Assembly: GCF_017591435.1 (NCBI RefSeq)
Contig: NC_059256.1
Coordinates: 13,005,286 to 13,069,285, forward strand
DNA from: Portunus trituberculatus
Lineage: Eukaryota; Arthropoda; Malacostraca; Decapoda; Portunidae
DNA: 64,000 bases
Direction of reading: 5' to 3'
The notes below the pieces were generated by a model. It saw only the letters and a program-made list of their open reading frames with translations. It did no database searches and had not been told where the DNA came from. Of the stretch, positions 10,700 through 22,333 are shown one piece after another. Each line of letters starts with the position of its first letter. The first letter of the stretch is position 1. A program made the translations under genes and the position numbers.

Positions 10700-13600
10700 A
10701 ATCTTCAGAATTTTCTACCAATAGGTGCCGCACGGTAAGCGGCACCATTCTTGATCTTTCCTAATAATTCTGCAGTCATCACAGTAAGGTTGAGGGTGCC
10801 CAAGGACCTGGTCAACAGGTACCTCACAGACAAAGGTTGTCCCTGTAAGGTACGTGTGACCTATACGCAGTCGCGCCAATAAAGTCTGTAAACGTCGATC
10901 TCGAACATGGGTGTATGTCCAGTGAGGGATAGAGGAAATAGTGATCTCTCCCATTTTCGAGGTTGCGACCCCCGTTAGCCATCTCCTCTGCCAGATTGCT
11001 GCAACTGCCTCACGAATTAGAGGAAAGACATCTCGAAACGGAACAGACGCAGGAGATGGAGCGCGACTTGCTGCCTCTTTAGCGAGGCGATCTGCATGTT
11101 CATTCCCTGGAACACCAACATGACCAGGAACCCAACAGAACCCAACACGATATCCTCGTTGTGTAAGAAGGTATAGCCACTCCAGGGCTGATAAAACCAA
11201 AGGGTTAAAGGATATAGTGCAAGAGAGAGAAGTAAGAGCACTGCGACAGTCACTAAAAATTGTAAAAGACGAAACCGGTAGAGTAAAATTATTTGTAAAG
11301 CTAGGACTATGGCAGACAGCTCCGCAGTAAAAACGGACGCCACTGAAGGAAGGCTGCCAGACCGATAAAAGAGGGAAAACCACACTAAATCCAACGCCTG
11401 AGTCGGATTTGGAGCCATCAGTAAAAACAGGGATATCATCAGAATGCATAAAAAAGTGTTCTAAAACCGTGTGTGGGACAGAGCTGGCAAAAATCCTTCT
11501 TGCCATCCATGGCAGGGCATAATGAGATAACAGGAAGCTGCCAATAACCAACTCGCGGGAGACGGAAAGAGTACACAGGAGTGGGGTCGATAGATAACTC
11601 TGCCATGAGATTTGCAACACGTAGGCCAAAAGGTTTAGGGAGACTCGGTCGAGTGACATACGCCTGCGAGCGCGAGTCCCGCAACATTGACACACAGGGG
11701 ACAAAATCAGGCAGACGGTGGGTGCGAAACCAACACCGGAGCATCGAAGACTGGCGCCGGAGGTCGAGCGGCCAGAAACCAGCATCCACTAGAAGGCTAG
11801 GTATTGGAGATGTCCGAAATGCACCCGTAGCCAAGCGGACCCCAGCATGATGCACGGGGTCAAGCGAGCGTAGTCGTGCATCTGTTGCGGATGAGTAGAT
11901 CTCACAGCCGTATTCCAGCTTCGGAAGTATGAGTGTACGGTGAAGCAACAGCAACGTGTCCCTGTCCGCACCCCAAGAGGTATGACTTAAAACCCGAAGA
12001 AGGGATAGTGCCTGCCGACAAGACGCCTTAAGAGAACGAAATGGGGAACCCAGGTGAGACGGTTGTCAAATAAAAGGCCAAGATATCGAGTCGCCTCCAC
12101 GCATGAGAGGCGTCTATTGGCGAGGTATAAATCCGGGTCTGGATGGACACCACGGTTGCGACAAAATGCATGGCTACGGTCTTCGAGGTGGAGAATCGAA
12201 AACCGTTCATGTTGGCCCAACTGGACACCCTATTGATCGCCAGTTGGAGCTTGCGCTCAATCAGTGACATCCTAGAAGCAGCAAAAGAGATGCACAAGTC
12301 GTCCACATATAAAGAACTGTGAATGCCATCCGGTAGAGTATCTATAACACCATTTATTGCAACTGCGAATAGCGTAACACTAAGAATACTTCCTGTGGGA
12401 CACCGTCATTTAAAGCTGTAGCATCGGAGAGAACACTCCCAACTCGAACCCGTAAAAAACGTCTGGATAAAAACTGCTGGATAAAAATAGGAAGGTGGCC
12501 ACGAAGGCCAAAATTAAACAAAGACTGTAAAATGCCATGACACCAAGCCGTGTCGTAGGCCTTCTCCAGGTCAAAAAGACTGTTACTTGATGGTGGTGAT
12601 TAGCGAAGGCCTCACAAATGGAAGACTCTAGGGATAAAAGAGCATCAGTAGTAGACCTCATCTTTCGGAAGCCGTACTGTACCGGTGACAAGTACTTCCC
12701 CCTCTCCAAATACCACATGAGTCTTATATTTACCATCTTTTCTAACACTTTGCAAATACAGGACGTTAAAGATATAGGACGGTAGTTCGTAGCCTGGAGA
12801 TTATCTTTCCCAGGCTTCGGAAATGGGAGAACCACTGCCACAGCCCAAGAAGATGGAAAGTCACCGGTATGCCAAATCATATTATAAAGATTTAAAAGAA
12901 AGTTAAAAGCAGTGTCAGACATGTGGCGCAAGAAGGCATAAGGTATATCATCTGGCCCAGGAGAAGAGTCGTGACACTGGGACAAAGCAGTCCGCAACTC
13001 GGAAGCAGAGAAAGGGACATTATAAGACTCCCCTCCAGCGGAAGAAAAGTTTATGCCGAGAGATTCCATTCTCTGGCGGTGACGTGCGCCCGGAGCTGCA
13101 GGATGCCTCTGGGAAACACTGGCAAAGTGCTCCGCAAAGAGGTCAGCGACATTCCTAGGGTCTGCCACCGTTCGCCCAGCAGACAACAAAATTGGTGGGG
13201 AAGGAGCAGAATACTTCCCAGCAATTCGGCGGACTTTGTTGAAGACATCCGTAAGAGGGGTGCGGACGTTTATGGAAGAGACATAGGCTTTCCACGAGGC
13301 TCTTTGTGCCTCTTTCAAAATGCGGCGGGCCCGAGCTCGGCATCGCCGAAAAGCTTCCAGGCACTGTGGGTCCCCACGATGTCGCCGGAGACGAGAGAAA
13401 GCTGACCGTTTCTCTTTAACCGCTGCAGTGCATGCTGCGTTCCACCAAGGAACGGGACGCTTAGTAAAGCGACCTGACGTCCTAGGGATTGTCTGAAGGG
13501 CTAAAGAAATAAAAAAATCAGTAAAATAATCAACAGCCTCAGCACAACTAGAAAAGTCAGCCAGCGGACGAATAAAAGAGCTAAGGTCTGTGAATCGATG

Positions 13601-14311
13601 CCAATCTGCCTTGTCTAAAACCCCGCGTGGTGGCCTGGACTGTGGCTCAGATTTCACAGATTACAAAAAAATCGGAAATTGGTCACTACCGTGTAAATCC
13701 GGTAGGACTCGCCAATTAAAATCAAGGAAAGAATTAGATGTACAAAGAGAAAGATCGATAGCTGTAAAAGTCCCAGTAGGACTGTGGAAATGTGTAACAT
13801 CCCCAGAATTTAAAATCTCCAATCCCTCATCCTCAATAAAAAAACCGATTAAAACCTACGAGGATTACTAGCACCTTCATCCCACAATGGGTGACGGCCG
13901 TTAAAATCTCCCAACAAAAGAAAAGGCGGAGTCAGCTGACGCACCAGGCCGTCAAGCTCACCCCTGGAGACAGGAAGCCGAGGAGGGAGATATAAACTGC
14001 AGATGGTGTACAGTCGTCCCATAAAGACCTTAACAGCAACCACCTGAAGGGGAGAGTTAAGTTGTACCGGGATAACAGGTATATCCTGACGGACTAGAAT
14101 AGCTGTGCCACCGTGGTGGCCCTGGTCAGGGAAAGGAGTGTTAAAAAAACCACGATAGCCAGGAGGACTAGAATAAGTACTATCACCTATCATAGTCTCT
14201 TGTAGAGCTACACAGGCTGGAGAGAACTCCGACAGCAAAGCTCGGAGTTCCCCACGAGGCGCGAAGGCCTCTACAGTTCCATTGTAGAAGCTTGAAGACG
14301 ACTATTTGGGT
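10700..14311 (-). pseudogene. Family A ORF2 (A2): EN-RT-RNase H
   Basis: Endonuclease at about 14300-13690, with LLSEFSPACVALQETM, GGTAILVRQDIPVI and the LLLGDFNGRHPLWDEG block carrying the catalytic Asp/Asn region. The linker and RT follow (NYRPISLTSCICKVLEK, QYGFRKMRSTTDALLSLE), then RNase H (FTDGSKSDSGVGFSVVF, TAELSAIVLALQII, FSDCRSALTSL, GFCWVPGHVGVPGNEHADRL) at about 11450-11080, with the DCRSAL segment that A4 and A6 lack. Near 10700-10800 the C-terminal zinc region is disturbed by about 80 bases of extra sequence after CDDC. There is a frameshift after VTVF in the RT. It would copy its own RNA at a nicked target if intact. Confidence 0.85.
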
Positions 14312-16194
14312 GCAGTGGACGAGCGAGCCTTTTGAGGCTGCCCGTGACTGACCTGACTAGAACTAATCAAACGACGAGAAGACACCGGGAATTGAGGTGT
14401 GCCGGGTCGTTGGACCTCAGCCTTTCGGCTTATCGGTGGGTGATGCGAACTATCATCACTTTTACTGGTCCTCGGAGGACGAGGATCAGGCAGGACTGCA
14501 CTTTCCGATACAGTTGGTCCACGAGGGACGGCTGTGACAATATCATCGGACGTCTCCATGCTCAGACCGTCCTCATCATAAGAAGCCCGATCTGAGACGG
14601 AGGGCGTCACAGAAGGCTGGACAGAAACTACTGGAGCTACCCTAGCAGAGCGGTCCCTGGAGGACTCACGATTATAAGCACCGGGAGAAAACTTAGACTG
14701 CTTATGCTGAGCTAAATCTAACGACTCCGCAGAGCCGCGGTGCCGCTTAGTTAGACCCTTGAAAGGCTTAGGAGATACAGGTGGCAAATGGACATCTACT
14801 ACATGGGTAACTTTGGTCAAGTCCGTATTTTCTCGTCACTTCTAAGAGATGACTCAACCGAGTCATCAGCCAAAATGGCAAACCTGTTAGCCAGATAAAC
14901 AGGACCACCCGCCCCAACAGAGCGAGAGGTAGCAGGAGGAGTTGTCTTCGGACCGGCAGACTCAGCCGAAGAGCGAGCGGCCAATGAAGCATAGGATGTC
15001 GCACCAGTACCGTCCTTCTGGCGGTACAGGAGTTCACGGCGGGCGCTACCGAGGCTGATAAACTGACTATTGGCAAGCTGTAGAATGTCCTGCTCCAGGC
15101 GATACCTGGGGCATTGCCTGGAACGTACCTGGTGAGCATCACGACAATGAAAACAATAAGCTGCACCATTGCAATGCTCCTCTGAATGCGAGTCGAGTGC
15201 AGAGCAATTACCACATCGGGAAGCTTCCTTACACGAGCTTTTCCCGTGACCGTACCCATAGCATGAGAAGCACTGAAGAGGGCGAGAAACAAAGTGCCTC
15301 ACCCTAAGGTTGATAGGACCGATATTAACACGGTCAGGAAGGGTGGACCCAAAAAGTGAGAAGGACCATGTTGGAGGAGTTCCTCATCTTAGTCACCTTT
15401 TGTACTGAGCTAGGGCACATTGCTAGTATTTCCTCTTCTGGGAATTCATAGAGGTCTTGGCTATAAACACAACCTTTGCTATAGTTAAAGGTGGGATGAG
15501 CCTTAACAGTCTCAAACATGCTGTCAGAAGGGCATGGGAGATGTTGCAACATCCTAGCTTGCGTAAGATCTTTTGCTCGCACAAGCACCCCCTTCCCATA
15601 CTTTTTCAGATTCCCTCAGGAATCGTGCCGATTTCTTTGGACAGGTACCGGGAGGCATGGATGAAATTCCACGCCCATTTCTATAGTACGCCACAAACCA
15701 ACGTGGAGGTGGGATCTGGCGGACTGCTGGAACTGAATTCTCTAAATAGTTTTCAAAAACATTTGGGATGTAATCCATGTCACTGTCTGAAATATTACGT
15801 GACTGGAGAAATTCAGTTTTAAAGCCATGGCCGGCGAGGGCAGAGATGCTACATGTTCATAAGCTAAACGAGCTTCATCACATGACATAAACGTTACATA
15901 GCATCGGTTAGAAGGAAAGTCCTTATCATAAACCAGTCGAATGCGAACAACCGTACCATACGCCTTGAGAAGTGAGTGCAAGGCATGATAGGAAAATGAT
16001 GGATTAACATTTACCATTACAAGAGAATCATATGCAGCAGAAATGCATCCCTCAAAAAAACTTCCAGAACAAGAGACTGCTGTGGGAGGCCCTTGTGGAG
16101 GGGAATCCTCCTCCTTACTCAGACCTGAAGATGACGTCTCGTGGGCCAGGTCAGCCACCTCACGAGAACCTGAATGTTTTTTGTGTTTTCCCAT
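14302..16194 (-). pseudogene. Family A ORF1 (A2), gag-like
   Basis: Starts MGKHKKHSGSREVADLAHET at 16194. RRM-like region at about 16010-15850 (VMVNVNPSFSYHALHSLLK, RIRLVYDKD, CYVTFMSCDEARLAYEHV). Knuckles: CFSCYGYGHGKSSC, CGNCSALDSHSEEHC, CFHCRDAHQVRSRQC at about 15280-15110, all ligands present. The tail (to 14302) is rich in Ser, Pro and Asp, ending RSSTAPK before the stop. Frameshifts occur near 15780, 15590, 15330 and 14820. Length with shifts ignored is about 630 codons. Its role as RNA chaperone/particle protein is inferred from family knowledge. Confidence 0.8.
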
Positions 16195-16279
16195 AAAAAA
16201 CAGCTACACAAAAAATTGGCTCCAGGGGCAAGGGAAACCACCTACTGGGACTACAATGGGAGGAAGCGCTGGCTGGAGC

Positions 16280-18001
16280 TGGAGGCGCTCTCACTCTGGG
16301 AGAGGGAACTGGTTGCACTGGTGCCTGGGGGCTGGAACTGTGAGTTCCTCTGCCTGCCGTATCAGCTTCTCCGCGATTTTGCTCGAAACGACGTCTGCCG
16401 CTCTGTTGAAGGCCTGGAGATCAAATGTAGCACCCGTGATGCTGCTGAAAAGTTGACCCATTGCCAGGGATAATTCCTTGGCATAATTGCGGAGAAGGTC
16501 CTTGGTGACGGGGATGGAGTCGCGAGGAGGAGCAGGAGGCTGGGTAGGGGCGAGACGGTTTGGACCGTTTGAGATTGTGAAGGTCGCTGGGAGGACGGAA
16601 GCTGTGAGGCAGTCGGCAACAGAGGAGGAAAGTCTTGTTGGGTTAGCTGCGGACTGGTGTTGTCGGGGATGGACCGCTGCTGGCCCCACACGAACGTTCC
16701 TGGTGAAGCAGGTGTTATAGCGGCACGCTGCTGGTCCTGCACCCATTGTACCTGGCGTACCCGACCCTGCAAAACCCTCTACTGACGTGCTGGGCAGGCT
16801 GGATTCCAGGCGTAGTGACTCTCGCTACAATTGGGGCACTTGTGAGTGACCACCTGCTTCGCCTTGTATCGTGTCAGACATTGACGTGTCTCGTGTAGGC
16901 TGCTGTAGATGCCGCACACCGAGGGACGCGAGCAATTCGCCTGGTAATGTCCGACCGTTGACAACGATAGCACCTGAGGGGTTCCGGTGTGTATGGGCGA
17001 AGGTAGAACACGCCCCAGTTTCCAAGGTCGATCTGGGTGGGGAGAGGACCACGCAATGATACCAGATCCTGCCTGGTTTCCTCCCTGTCTCGAGGAGTAA
17101 CACAACGTGTATCCTCCTCTACTTGCGGGTGACGACGTAGGAGGGAAGGAGGCATGTGGAGGGGATACCCCATAATAATGCGCTTCGTGAGCTGGCTGTC
17201 TGGTGAAAGAAAGCTCCGTGATGTCTAAGAATGCCCCTTTCTCGGAGGCAATAGCTTGGAGTGTTTTGCAGGTGTCCTCGTCCTGAGGGAGTAGAACCGT
17301 GCTCCCGTCCCTCCCGATGATGTTTTGCATATGGAGGTGACTGTAGTCCTCCTTCAGAGCTGCTACCACGTCGTACGAGGTACCGAAGCCCTCCTGGGGT
17401 GGAACACGGAAGGTTGGAAAGTTGGCCTGGGACCTCTGGGCACGGGACACTCCCACCGAGGGACGTGCCGCACTGGGAGGGGGCGACGGCGATCTCTTTT
17501 GGTCTGAGTCACCAGGGTGAAGCCATCATTCTGACACTCCTCCGGTGAGGAGGATGAGGAAGGAGCAGGGCAAAAAGTGTCAGATAAACCTGTCCGGGCA
17601 GCAGAGGGACGATCCGAGGAAGCCAAGGGAGTAGCAGCGGGTGCAACCGAACGCGAAGAAAAGGAAGGTACAGGAGCAGACGGAGGAACGGCGGCAGCAG
17701 CGGGAAGCACAGCGTGAGGGTGACGAGAAGACCGTGCGGCCGGGACTCGAGAGGCGGAAGTAGAGAACCGGGTGTGGCAAGACGTAGAGGCAGGGTTTGG
17801 GGTGCAGTCCATCTTCACACCTCTGCGGCAAGAGGCGCCGGGCACAATAGTAGCAGAGGAGGAGGCAGTAGTCCTGGCAGTCTTGGCAGGAGCAGAAGGT
17901 AAGGAGGGAACAGAAGTGGCAACGGGAGCAGAAAAAACAGTCTCACACCGGGACACGAGGAAAGGCAGAGCAGCTCAAGCAGCGAGCGAACAGCCGAGCT
18001 G
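16280..18001 (-). pseudogene. ORF1 (gag-like) of a second LINE family
   Basis: The minus-strand frames read in order: a Ser/Ala/Pro-rich N-terminus (about 17956-17460), FPTFRVPPQEGFGTSYDVV and VVAALKEDYSHLHMQNIIG (about 17420-17310), then a knuckle PLRCYRCQR near 17000, and KCPNCSESHYAWNPACPARQ ending at 16779. The last region (16746-16291) resembles ORF1 C-termini (DFPPLLPTASQLPSSQ in another frame). Such two- or three-knuckle proteins are typical of Jockey/I-type ORF1. The element is cut at both sides, by A2 at 16280 and by the Penelope fragment at 18002; at least three frameshifts. No ATG start survives at the 5' edge. Confidence 0.65.
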
Positions 18002-18560
18002 TTATTTTTTAGGAGAGAGTGTGCGGAGGATTTGATTGTTTTCTGTTTGGATGTTGATAGAAGGTTGTTTTTCACTGATGTATATGGCTACGAGGTAGAG
18101 TAGGTGGCGAGGGTCACGTTCTCTGTCTAATATGGTGGTGTTTTCGTTTAGATCTTTGCGTGTGAGTTTCTCGTGATGTCTTCCTTTGTAATGTTCTTTT
18201 ATTGCTCTGCTGGTGAGGTGACATGTGAGTCGCCTTGAAAGCGTGGTTCGTGTCATCCGAATGTAGGAGCAAGGTCCACATTCCTTGCTGTTGCACATGT
18301 GGTGGTAGATGACATGATCCTCTTGCAAGGGTGTCTCTTATTGTCTGATGATCGGTTACGCAGTAGAAGCTGGCTTGTTTTTCTAGTCTTGTAGTAAATT
18401 GTGAGAGTGAGTTTTGCGTCTTCGTTGATTGGTTTGACATTCTTGTAGATGATGTCCTTCAGTATCTTCTCGTCAGTTTTTTATTCCGTGGACATATATC
18501 CTCGATAGTATAGTTGTATCTCTTATTTCTTGTTGGTGTGTCTTGCCAGTTGTAACATTT
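18002..18560 (-). pseudogene. Penelope-like element, GIY-YIG endonuclease end
   Basis: Minus-strand translation includes NQSTKTQNSLSQFTTRLEKQ (other frame) and then VIYHHMCNSKECGPCSYIRM, TRTTLSRRLTCHL and ILDRERDPRHLLYLVAIYI, ending KK and a TAA stop at 18002-18004. Penelope-like retroelements carry a C-terminal GIY-YIG endonuclease with a C-x-x-C-x-Y-I-G type start; here the G of YIG is replaced by R (YIRM), which would hurt catalysis. RT is missing. There is one frameshift between the two frames near 18330. The identification is by motif and is fairly firm. Confidence 0.7.
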
Positions 18561-19165
18561 GTCTTTGAAGAGATAAAACTATATTATACAGGATACATGT
18601 CGACGGCATAAAAAAAAAAAAAAACTGACGAGAAGAGATATATTAAAGAAAGGGAAAATAAAGCTATTCTAAAAAAAAAAAGCTATTCTAAAAAGAAAGA
18701 TTTTTCTTTTCTTAATCCCTACTCTTCTCTTTAATATATTGTTGAATCCCTTGGTATATTCCATCATTATATCAATAGTTAGTGGTTTGAATTTCTTAGA
18801 TACATGTCTCATCTTTCACCTTTCCGTTGTCATGATCTTACCAATTTTCTACACATATATTATCAGAACGATTTCTAGCCCGTATGAGGTCAAGCACGTA
18901 CATGTACGTGAAATCCGCGGTTACTCTCTGTGGTCAATCATATACAAGTACGGTCGTCTCTTTTTCGCTTCCTATACATTTGATATTCCCTCTAGCGACA
19001 CTAATTATGTTTGTTGAGGTGTCTAGCATATATCAGCACATTTGCCCACTATTCTGGCAACTGGACAGGCCACCCACTCTCACCCCTTCCCTCCTGATTG
19101 ACCACTGCGTGTCTGCGTCCCGCCACTCACCTCTCAGCCCCTCACTTGTCTCTGGCTGAGTCAAG
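18561..19165. other. No gene recognised; poly-A tracts
   Basis: Contains A runs at 18610-18624 and 18671-18682 and a short direct repeat of AAGCTATTCTAAAA. A 92-codon frame at 18739-19017 has no recognisable motif. Confidence 0.4.
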
Positions 19166-19800
19166 ATGGCAGGCAGGCGTCCCCGCTCTCTAACTTCTGC
19201 AGAAATTGCTGAACAATTAGCTTTTGAGGAAGATATTTTTGATGACAAGTGACATCAGTACTGATGACAGTTATGCTGATCCTGATTATGTTTTCGATCA
19301 GGAAATGAAGGAGGAAGATGAACAGCTTAATGGACAGTATTTTGGCGTGTTTCCGCCACCACACACTCCTTCTCCCACTCCTTGGCCTTCACATACATCT
19401 ACCCATCTGACATGTGTAACTGGCTTTATGCACCGAACACAAGAAAAGAAAGAGAAAGGAGTCTAGACCATCTTCAATTGTAAGGCAACAGTCATCTGCT
19501 GTCCCAAGTGAAGATGGTGGCGATGATATGTATGATGACCTTGACTCCAGTACAATCACACAGCAGCCAGGCAATGACAAGACACGCGGCACACCTCGCA
19601 TCTTATTGTCTACCCACCGCAAAACACCACTTTGAAGAGGGAGGGAAAGAGTACCTGCTGCACTTAACCTAATGAGACCTGGCAGCAGATGGGACTGAAT
19701 AGATGGGTCAAATTTTGAGCCGCAAGTTTATAATTTTGATGAATCAGGAATAAAAGTGCAAACACTCGATATTGCTGTCATGAGAGTGGTGTAGCTCTGT
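19166..19800 (+). pseudogene. Possible piggyBac-like transposase N-terminal remnant
   Basis: From an ATG at 19166 the frame reads MAGRRPRSLTSAEIAEQLAF then a run of acidic residues and stops; after a one-base shift it continues SDISTDDSYADPDYVFDQE. Farther on, another frame gives EPQVYNFDESGIKVQTLDIA at about 19722-19780. An acidic, Ser-rich N-terminus followed by a short conserved P...F...SGI block is the usual beginning of piggyBac-type transposases. The DDD catalytic region is absent. Several frameshifts and stops. The family call is tentative; it could be any acidic pseudogene. Confidence 0.35.
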
Positions 19801-19865
19801 GCATTGAGCCCTGCTTTGCAGAATATCATGCCCTGCTGCAATATTGAGAAGTTTGGATAGTGTAA

Positions 19866-19892
19866 AGGCGCGGTCACACGAGCAATATTTTC
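19866..19892 (+). repeat. Harbinger left terminal inverted repeat
   Basis: AGGCGCGGTCACACGAGC followed by AATATTTT, preceded by TAA. It pairs with the right end apart from an 8-base absence there. Confidence 0.75.
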
Positions 19893-20246
19893 GTCAATAA
19901 ATTGCCAGAAACACAAACCTGAGTCAAAGTTGTCAATAAATTGACGGTTATCGTGTTGACGGTCCTGCGCGTTATTTATTGCCAAAAAGTTGGTTGAAGC
20001 CAGAATGGTGAAAGCCCCACTAGCCAACATTTATTTTACGTTTATTACTTATGTAACCTTTTATTAAATATTTGGGAGGTAAATAAAACAACTAATAGTT
20101 GGCAAGAACCGAATATAGAACAGCCAAGAGCTCCTACTCCGTGAAAAAGTAGTAAACAGAGCCAGTCAAAGCAGCCCCGGCCAGTCCACCGTAGTGTCCT
20201 GTGTATCCTTGCCTCATCGCCCACAGTAGATTCAATTTTTGAAGTG

Positions 20247-20439
20247 ATGGCTACCAGTACCAAGATTCCATGGACTCGGACTTCTGAGGCTCCTTTGTTG
20301 GAGTTGGTGAGACAGAAAAAAATTTTATGGGACCATAAAGATGCACTGTACTCCAAAACAAAGGTGAAACAGGCTGCCTTGGATGCCATTGCCAAGGAAC
20401 TTGGGGAGGAATATACAGAACTATCTCAACTGAATGGAG
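20247..20439 (+). CDS. MADF-domain protein, exon 1
   Basis: Begins MATSTKIPWTRTSEAPLLEL and continues VRQKKILWDHKDALYSKTKV, KQAALDAIAKELGEEYTELS, the first half of a MADF (Myb/SANT-like) DNA-binding domain: hydrophobic L-x-E-L-V, the W-D of helix 1, and the A-W-like helix 2. The ATG at 20247 is chosen over an upstream in-frame GTG. The exon ends at GGAG|GTTAGT in phase 1. In PIF/Harbinger elements a second protein with this fold helps the transposase bind the ends and enter the nucleus. This gene lies 380 bases inside the left terminus on the plus strand. Reading stays open across all three exons, so it is better preserved than the transposase. Confidence 0.75.
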
Positions 20440-20619
20440 GTTAGTATTTTCATTATTTCATCCCAACTATATGAAATGTAAATGTTAATTAGAGTGACTC
20501 CAACCCTTTCTCCTTCCCATATATCCACCAAACCCTTCCAACAAGCTTGGGGGATGGAAATATTTTTATTTGTTTATTTATTTATTTTTTTTGGAGGATA
20601 AAAAACACCAACTTTTTAT

Positions 20620-20945
20620 AAGGTTCTTTTTATTCCAGAAAACAGTAGAGATAAGAAAAATAATAAGATTCCGACCCGGGTGGAGCCAGCATATTACCCT
20701 GGTTAGGTTAGGTTTGGTTTGATCATTTTAAATTAGGTTAGGTTACACTGAAGAATGACCAAAATCCAAAAAGCATTTTTCTGATGCATTTTTTTTTGCC
20801 TACAGTTACATTTTTTTTTAATCATTTTTCAACTTAACCTAACCTAAACTGATCTTACCTAACCAGGCTAATATGTTGGCTACACCCGAGTCTGAATCTT
20901 GTTATATTTTTATCTCTAATGTTTCCTGGATTAACAAAGAATATG
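20620..20945. repeat. Imperfect inverted repeat in MADF intron 1
   Basis: Arms of about 140 bases: AGAGATAAG...AAGATTCCGACCCGGGTGG...CTGGTTAGGTTAGG on the left and the complementary series (CCTAACCTAAACTG...ACCCGAGTCTGAATCTTG...) on the right, centred near 20785. The arms differ at many positions and by small indels. Such foldbacks are typical of MITE-like insertions. It lies fully within the intron. Confidence 0.65.
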
Positions 20946-21301
20946 GAAGTTATTATCATTAATATAATTATTACAGATAAATTTGTAGTTTCACCCAATA
21001 TTTCCTATCTCTATCCACAACCCAAATTCCCCAAGCAAGCTTGGGGGATTTCGAGAAGAGGGTGAGGGAGGCATATATGAGTGATGTATGGACTTAAAAT
21101 GTAAGGAAATGCCTTTAAAAGTCCAAATTCCCTAATCCTCAAGGAAGCTTGGGAACATAAACTAACCTAACTTAACCTACATATGTAATGCACGGAATTC
21201 AGAGCTTACCGTACCTTAAATTGACTTGAGAGGCACCATCTTTGTAAGAAATGTTTCCTAATTGTTATACCTATTTCTATATATCAAAATTTCTTTTTCA
21301 G

Positions 21302-21498
21302 TTGATGTAAGAATAAAGTTATATAACTTGAAGACATACTTCATGAATGTTTACAACAAAATGAAGAATGCTCCCAGTGGTTCAAAAGGATGCCCGGGGA
21401 GACCCTGGCAACTATTTGATAGTGCATCTTTCTTGATTGATTCACTAGTGGAAAAAGCACCAACAGTAGCCACATATGTGATACCTCCTGCAGACACA
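21302..21498 (+). CDS. MADF-domain protein, exon 2
   Basis: The acceptor TTTCTTTTTCAG ends at 21301. The 197-base exon joins exon 1 in phase 1 and reads VDVRIKLYNLKTYFMNVYNK then MKNAPSGSKG and RPWQLFDSASFLIDSLVEK. This is the second half of the MADF fold (the K-x-L-x-x-x-Y helix, then W-x-x-F/Y-D-x-x-x-F-L). The exon ends ACA|GTAAGT in phase 0, and the donor runs straight into a GT microsatellite. Joining agrees in frame with both neighbours, which is the main support for the model. Confidence 0.75.
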
Positions 21499-21500
21499 GT

Positions 21501-21502
<2 letters not shown>

Positions 21503-21564
<62 letters not shown>
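21503..21564. repeat. (GT)n microsatellite abutting a 5' splice site
   Basis: GTAAG is followed directly by about 60 bases of TG/GT. Confidence 0.95.
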
Positions 21565-21566
<2 letters not shown>

Positions 21567-21898
21567 ATATACACAGAGACCTAAGACTAAATAAACAAAA
21601 GTAGAAAAATATATATTCATAAATGCAACCAATCTTGACTAAATGATACAGACCTAGGACCTTCTTTAATCAACCTAATCTAAATAAATATATCTTTAGG
21701 TATATAATCATGATTCCAGTTGCTTATAACTAACCTGTCAGTATACATTAATTGATACTTTGCGTTGTCAGTACATACAATTTTTGAAATGATATTTAAT
21801 TTTTATAATTGGTGTCCACTGGAATATAACCTGGACTCTGAACATGAATAGGCAGTGATTAGGTTAGCTGACTGCCTTTGGAATGTTTTTATGTTCAG

Positions 21899-22333
21899 GT
21901 TGTTGCACCTTTGTCTTGTAACAATGCATCACAAGACTTCTTTTTCTTCCGACAGATATTTACAATTGAAGGCGATGGCTGCCTCATAGAAGATCCAGAT
22001 GTCCAGCCTCTTGGCAGTGAACCATGTGGGAGCTGGAGTCAAGGGTCTAATGAGTGCAGAGGCTTTCCTTGTGGGTCAAGCACCAGTAACACACCTGAGA
22101 CTGCCAGTCATGAATCATCAGGTGCTTGCAGCCTTTCATTAATGGAAACTCCCCTTAAAAGGAAGAAAGCACACGCACAGGGGTGCAGTGTGAAAAGAAA
22201 GGAGGACGAGGACCCAGTTATGGATATCCTTCAAAATATTGGGGGGTATATGGAAAAAAGAAATAAGGTTGATAAAGTGGAGATTGCTATAGGGCACATA
22301 GTAGAGACTGCAATTCAATCTTTACCTATTTGA
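21899..22333 (+). CDS. MADF-domain protein, exon 3 (terminal)
   Basis: Two in-frame acceptors are present: TTCAG at 21898 and, with a better pyrimidine tract, TTCTTCCGACAG at 21955; they differ by 57 bases (19 codons). Downstream both read IFTIEGDGCLIEDPDVQPLG, then a Ser/Gly/Thr-rich low-complexity linker, a basic patch TPLKRKKAHA and VKRKEDEDPVMDILQNIG (possible nuclear signal and short C-terminal helix), ending SLPI and TGA at 22331-22333. The full protein is 274 or 255 residues depending on the acceptor. A BESS-like C-terminal helix is common in MADF proteins; DPVMDILQNIGGYMEK may be related, but this is a guess. Confidence 0.7.
   Translation, partial: VVAPLSCNNASQDFFFFRQIFTIEGDGCLIEDPDVQPLGSEPCGSWSQGSNECRGFPCGSSTSNTPETASHESSGACSLSLMETPLKRKKAHAQGCSVKRKEDEDPVMDILQNIGGYMEKRNKVDKVEIAIGHIVETAIQSLPI

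Larger units (their letters stand above)
10241..16279 (-). mobile_element. LINE family A, copy A2 (5' leader truncated)
   Basis: The 3' end carries the paired GCGGCGCC motifs (10242-10277); ORF2 (about 14311-10700), ORF1 (16194-14302) and a short piece of 5' leader follow. The leader is cut at about 16279 inside GCGCTGGCTG and joined to a different LINE. Reading frames are the best preserved of the minus-strand copies: one stretch of 415 codons covers the linker and the RT start. The ends of ORF1 and start of ORF2 nearly touch. Confidence 0.85.

Noticed and set aside
11581..11850. An 89-codon antisense frame repeated in A1, A2, A4, A5 and A6
   Set aside because: It mirrors the constrained RT C-terminal sense frame of family A, is always opposite it, and has no motif of its own.
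18739..19017. 92-codon frame as a gene
   Set aside because: No recognisable motif, no splice or promoter support, AT-rich composition; could be chance.
20045..20395. Minus-strand 116-codon frame opposite MADF exon 1
   Set aside because: The plus-strand frame has the MADF signature and correct splice phases; the minus frame is its shadow.
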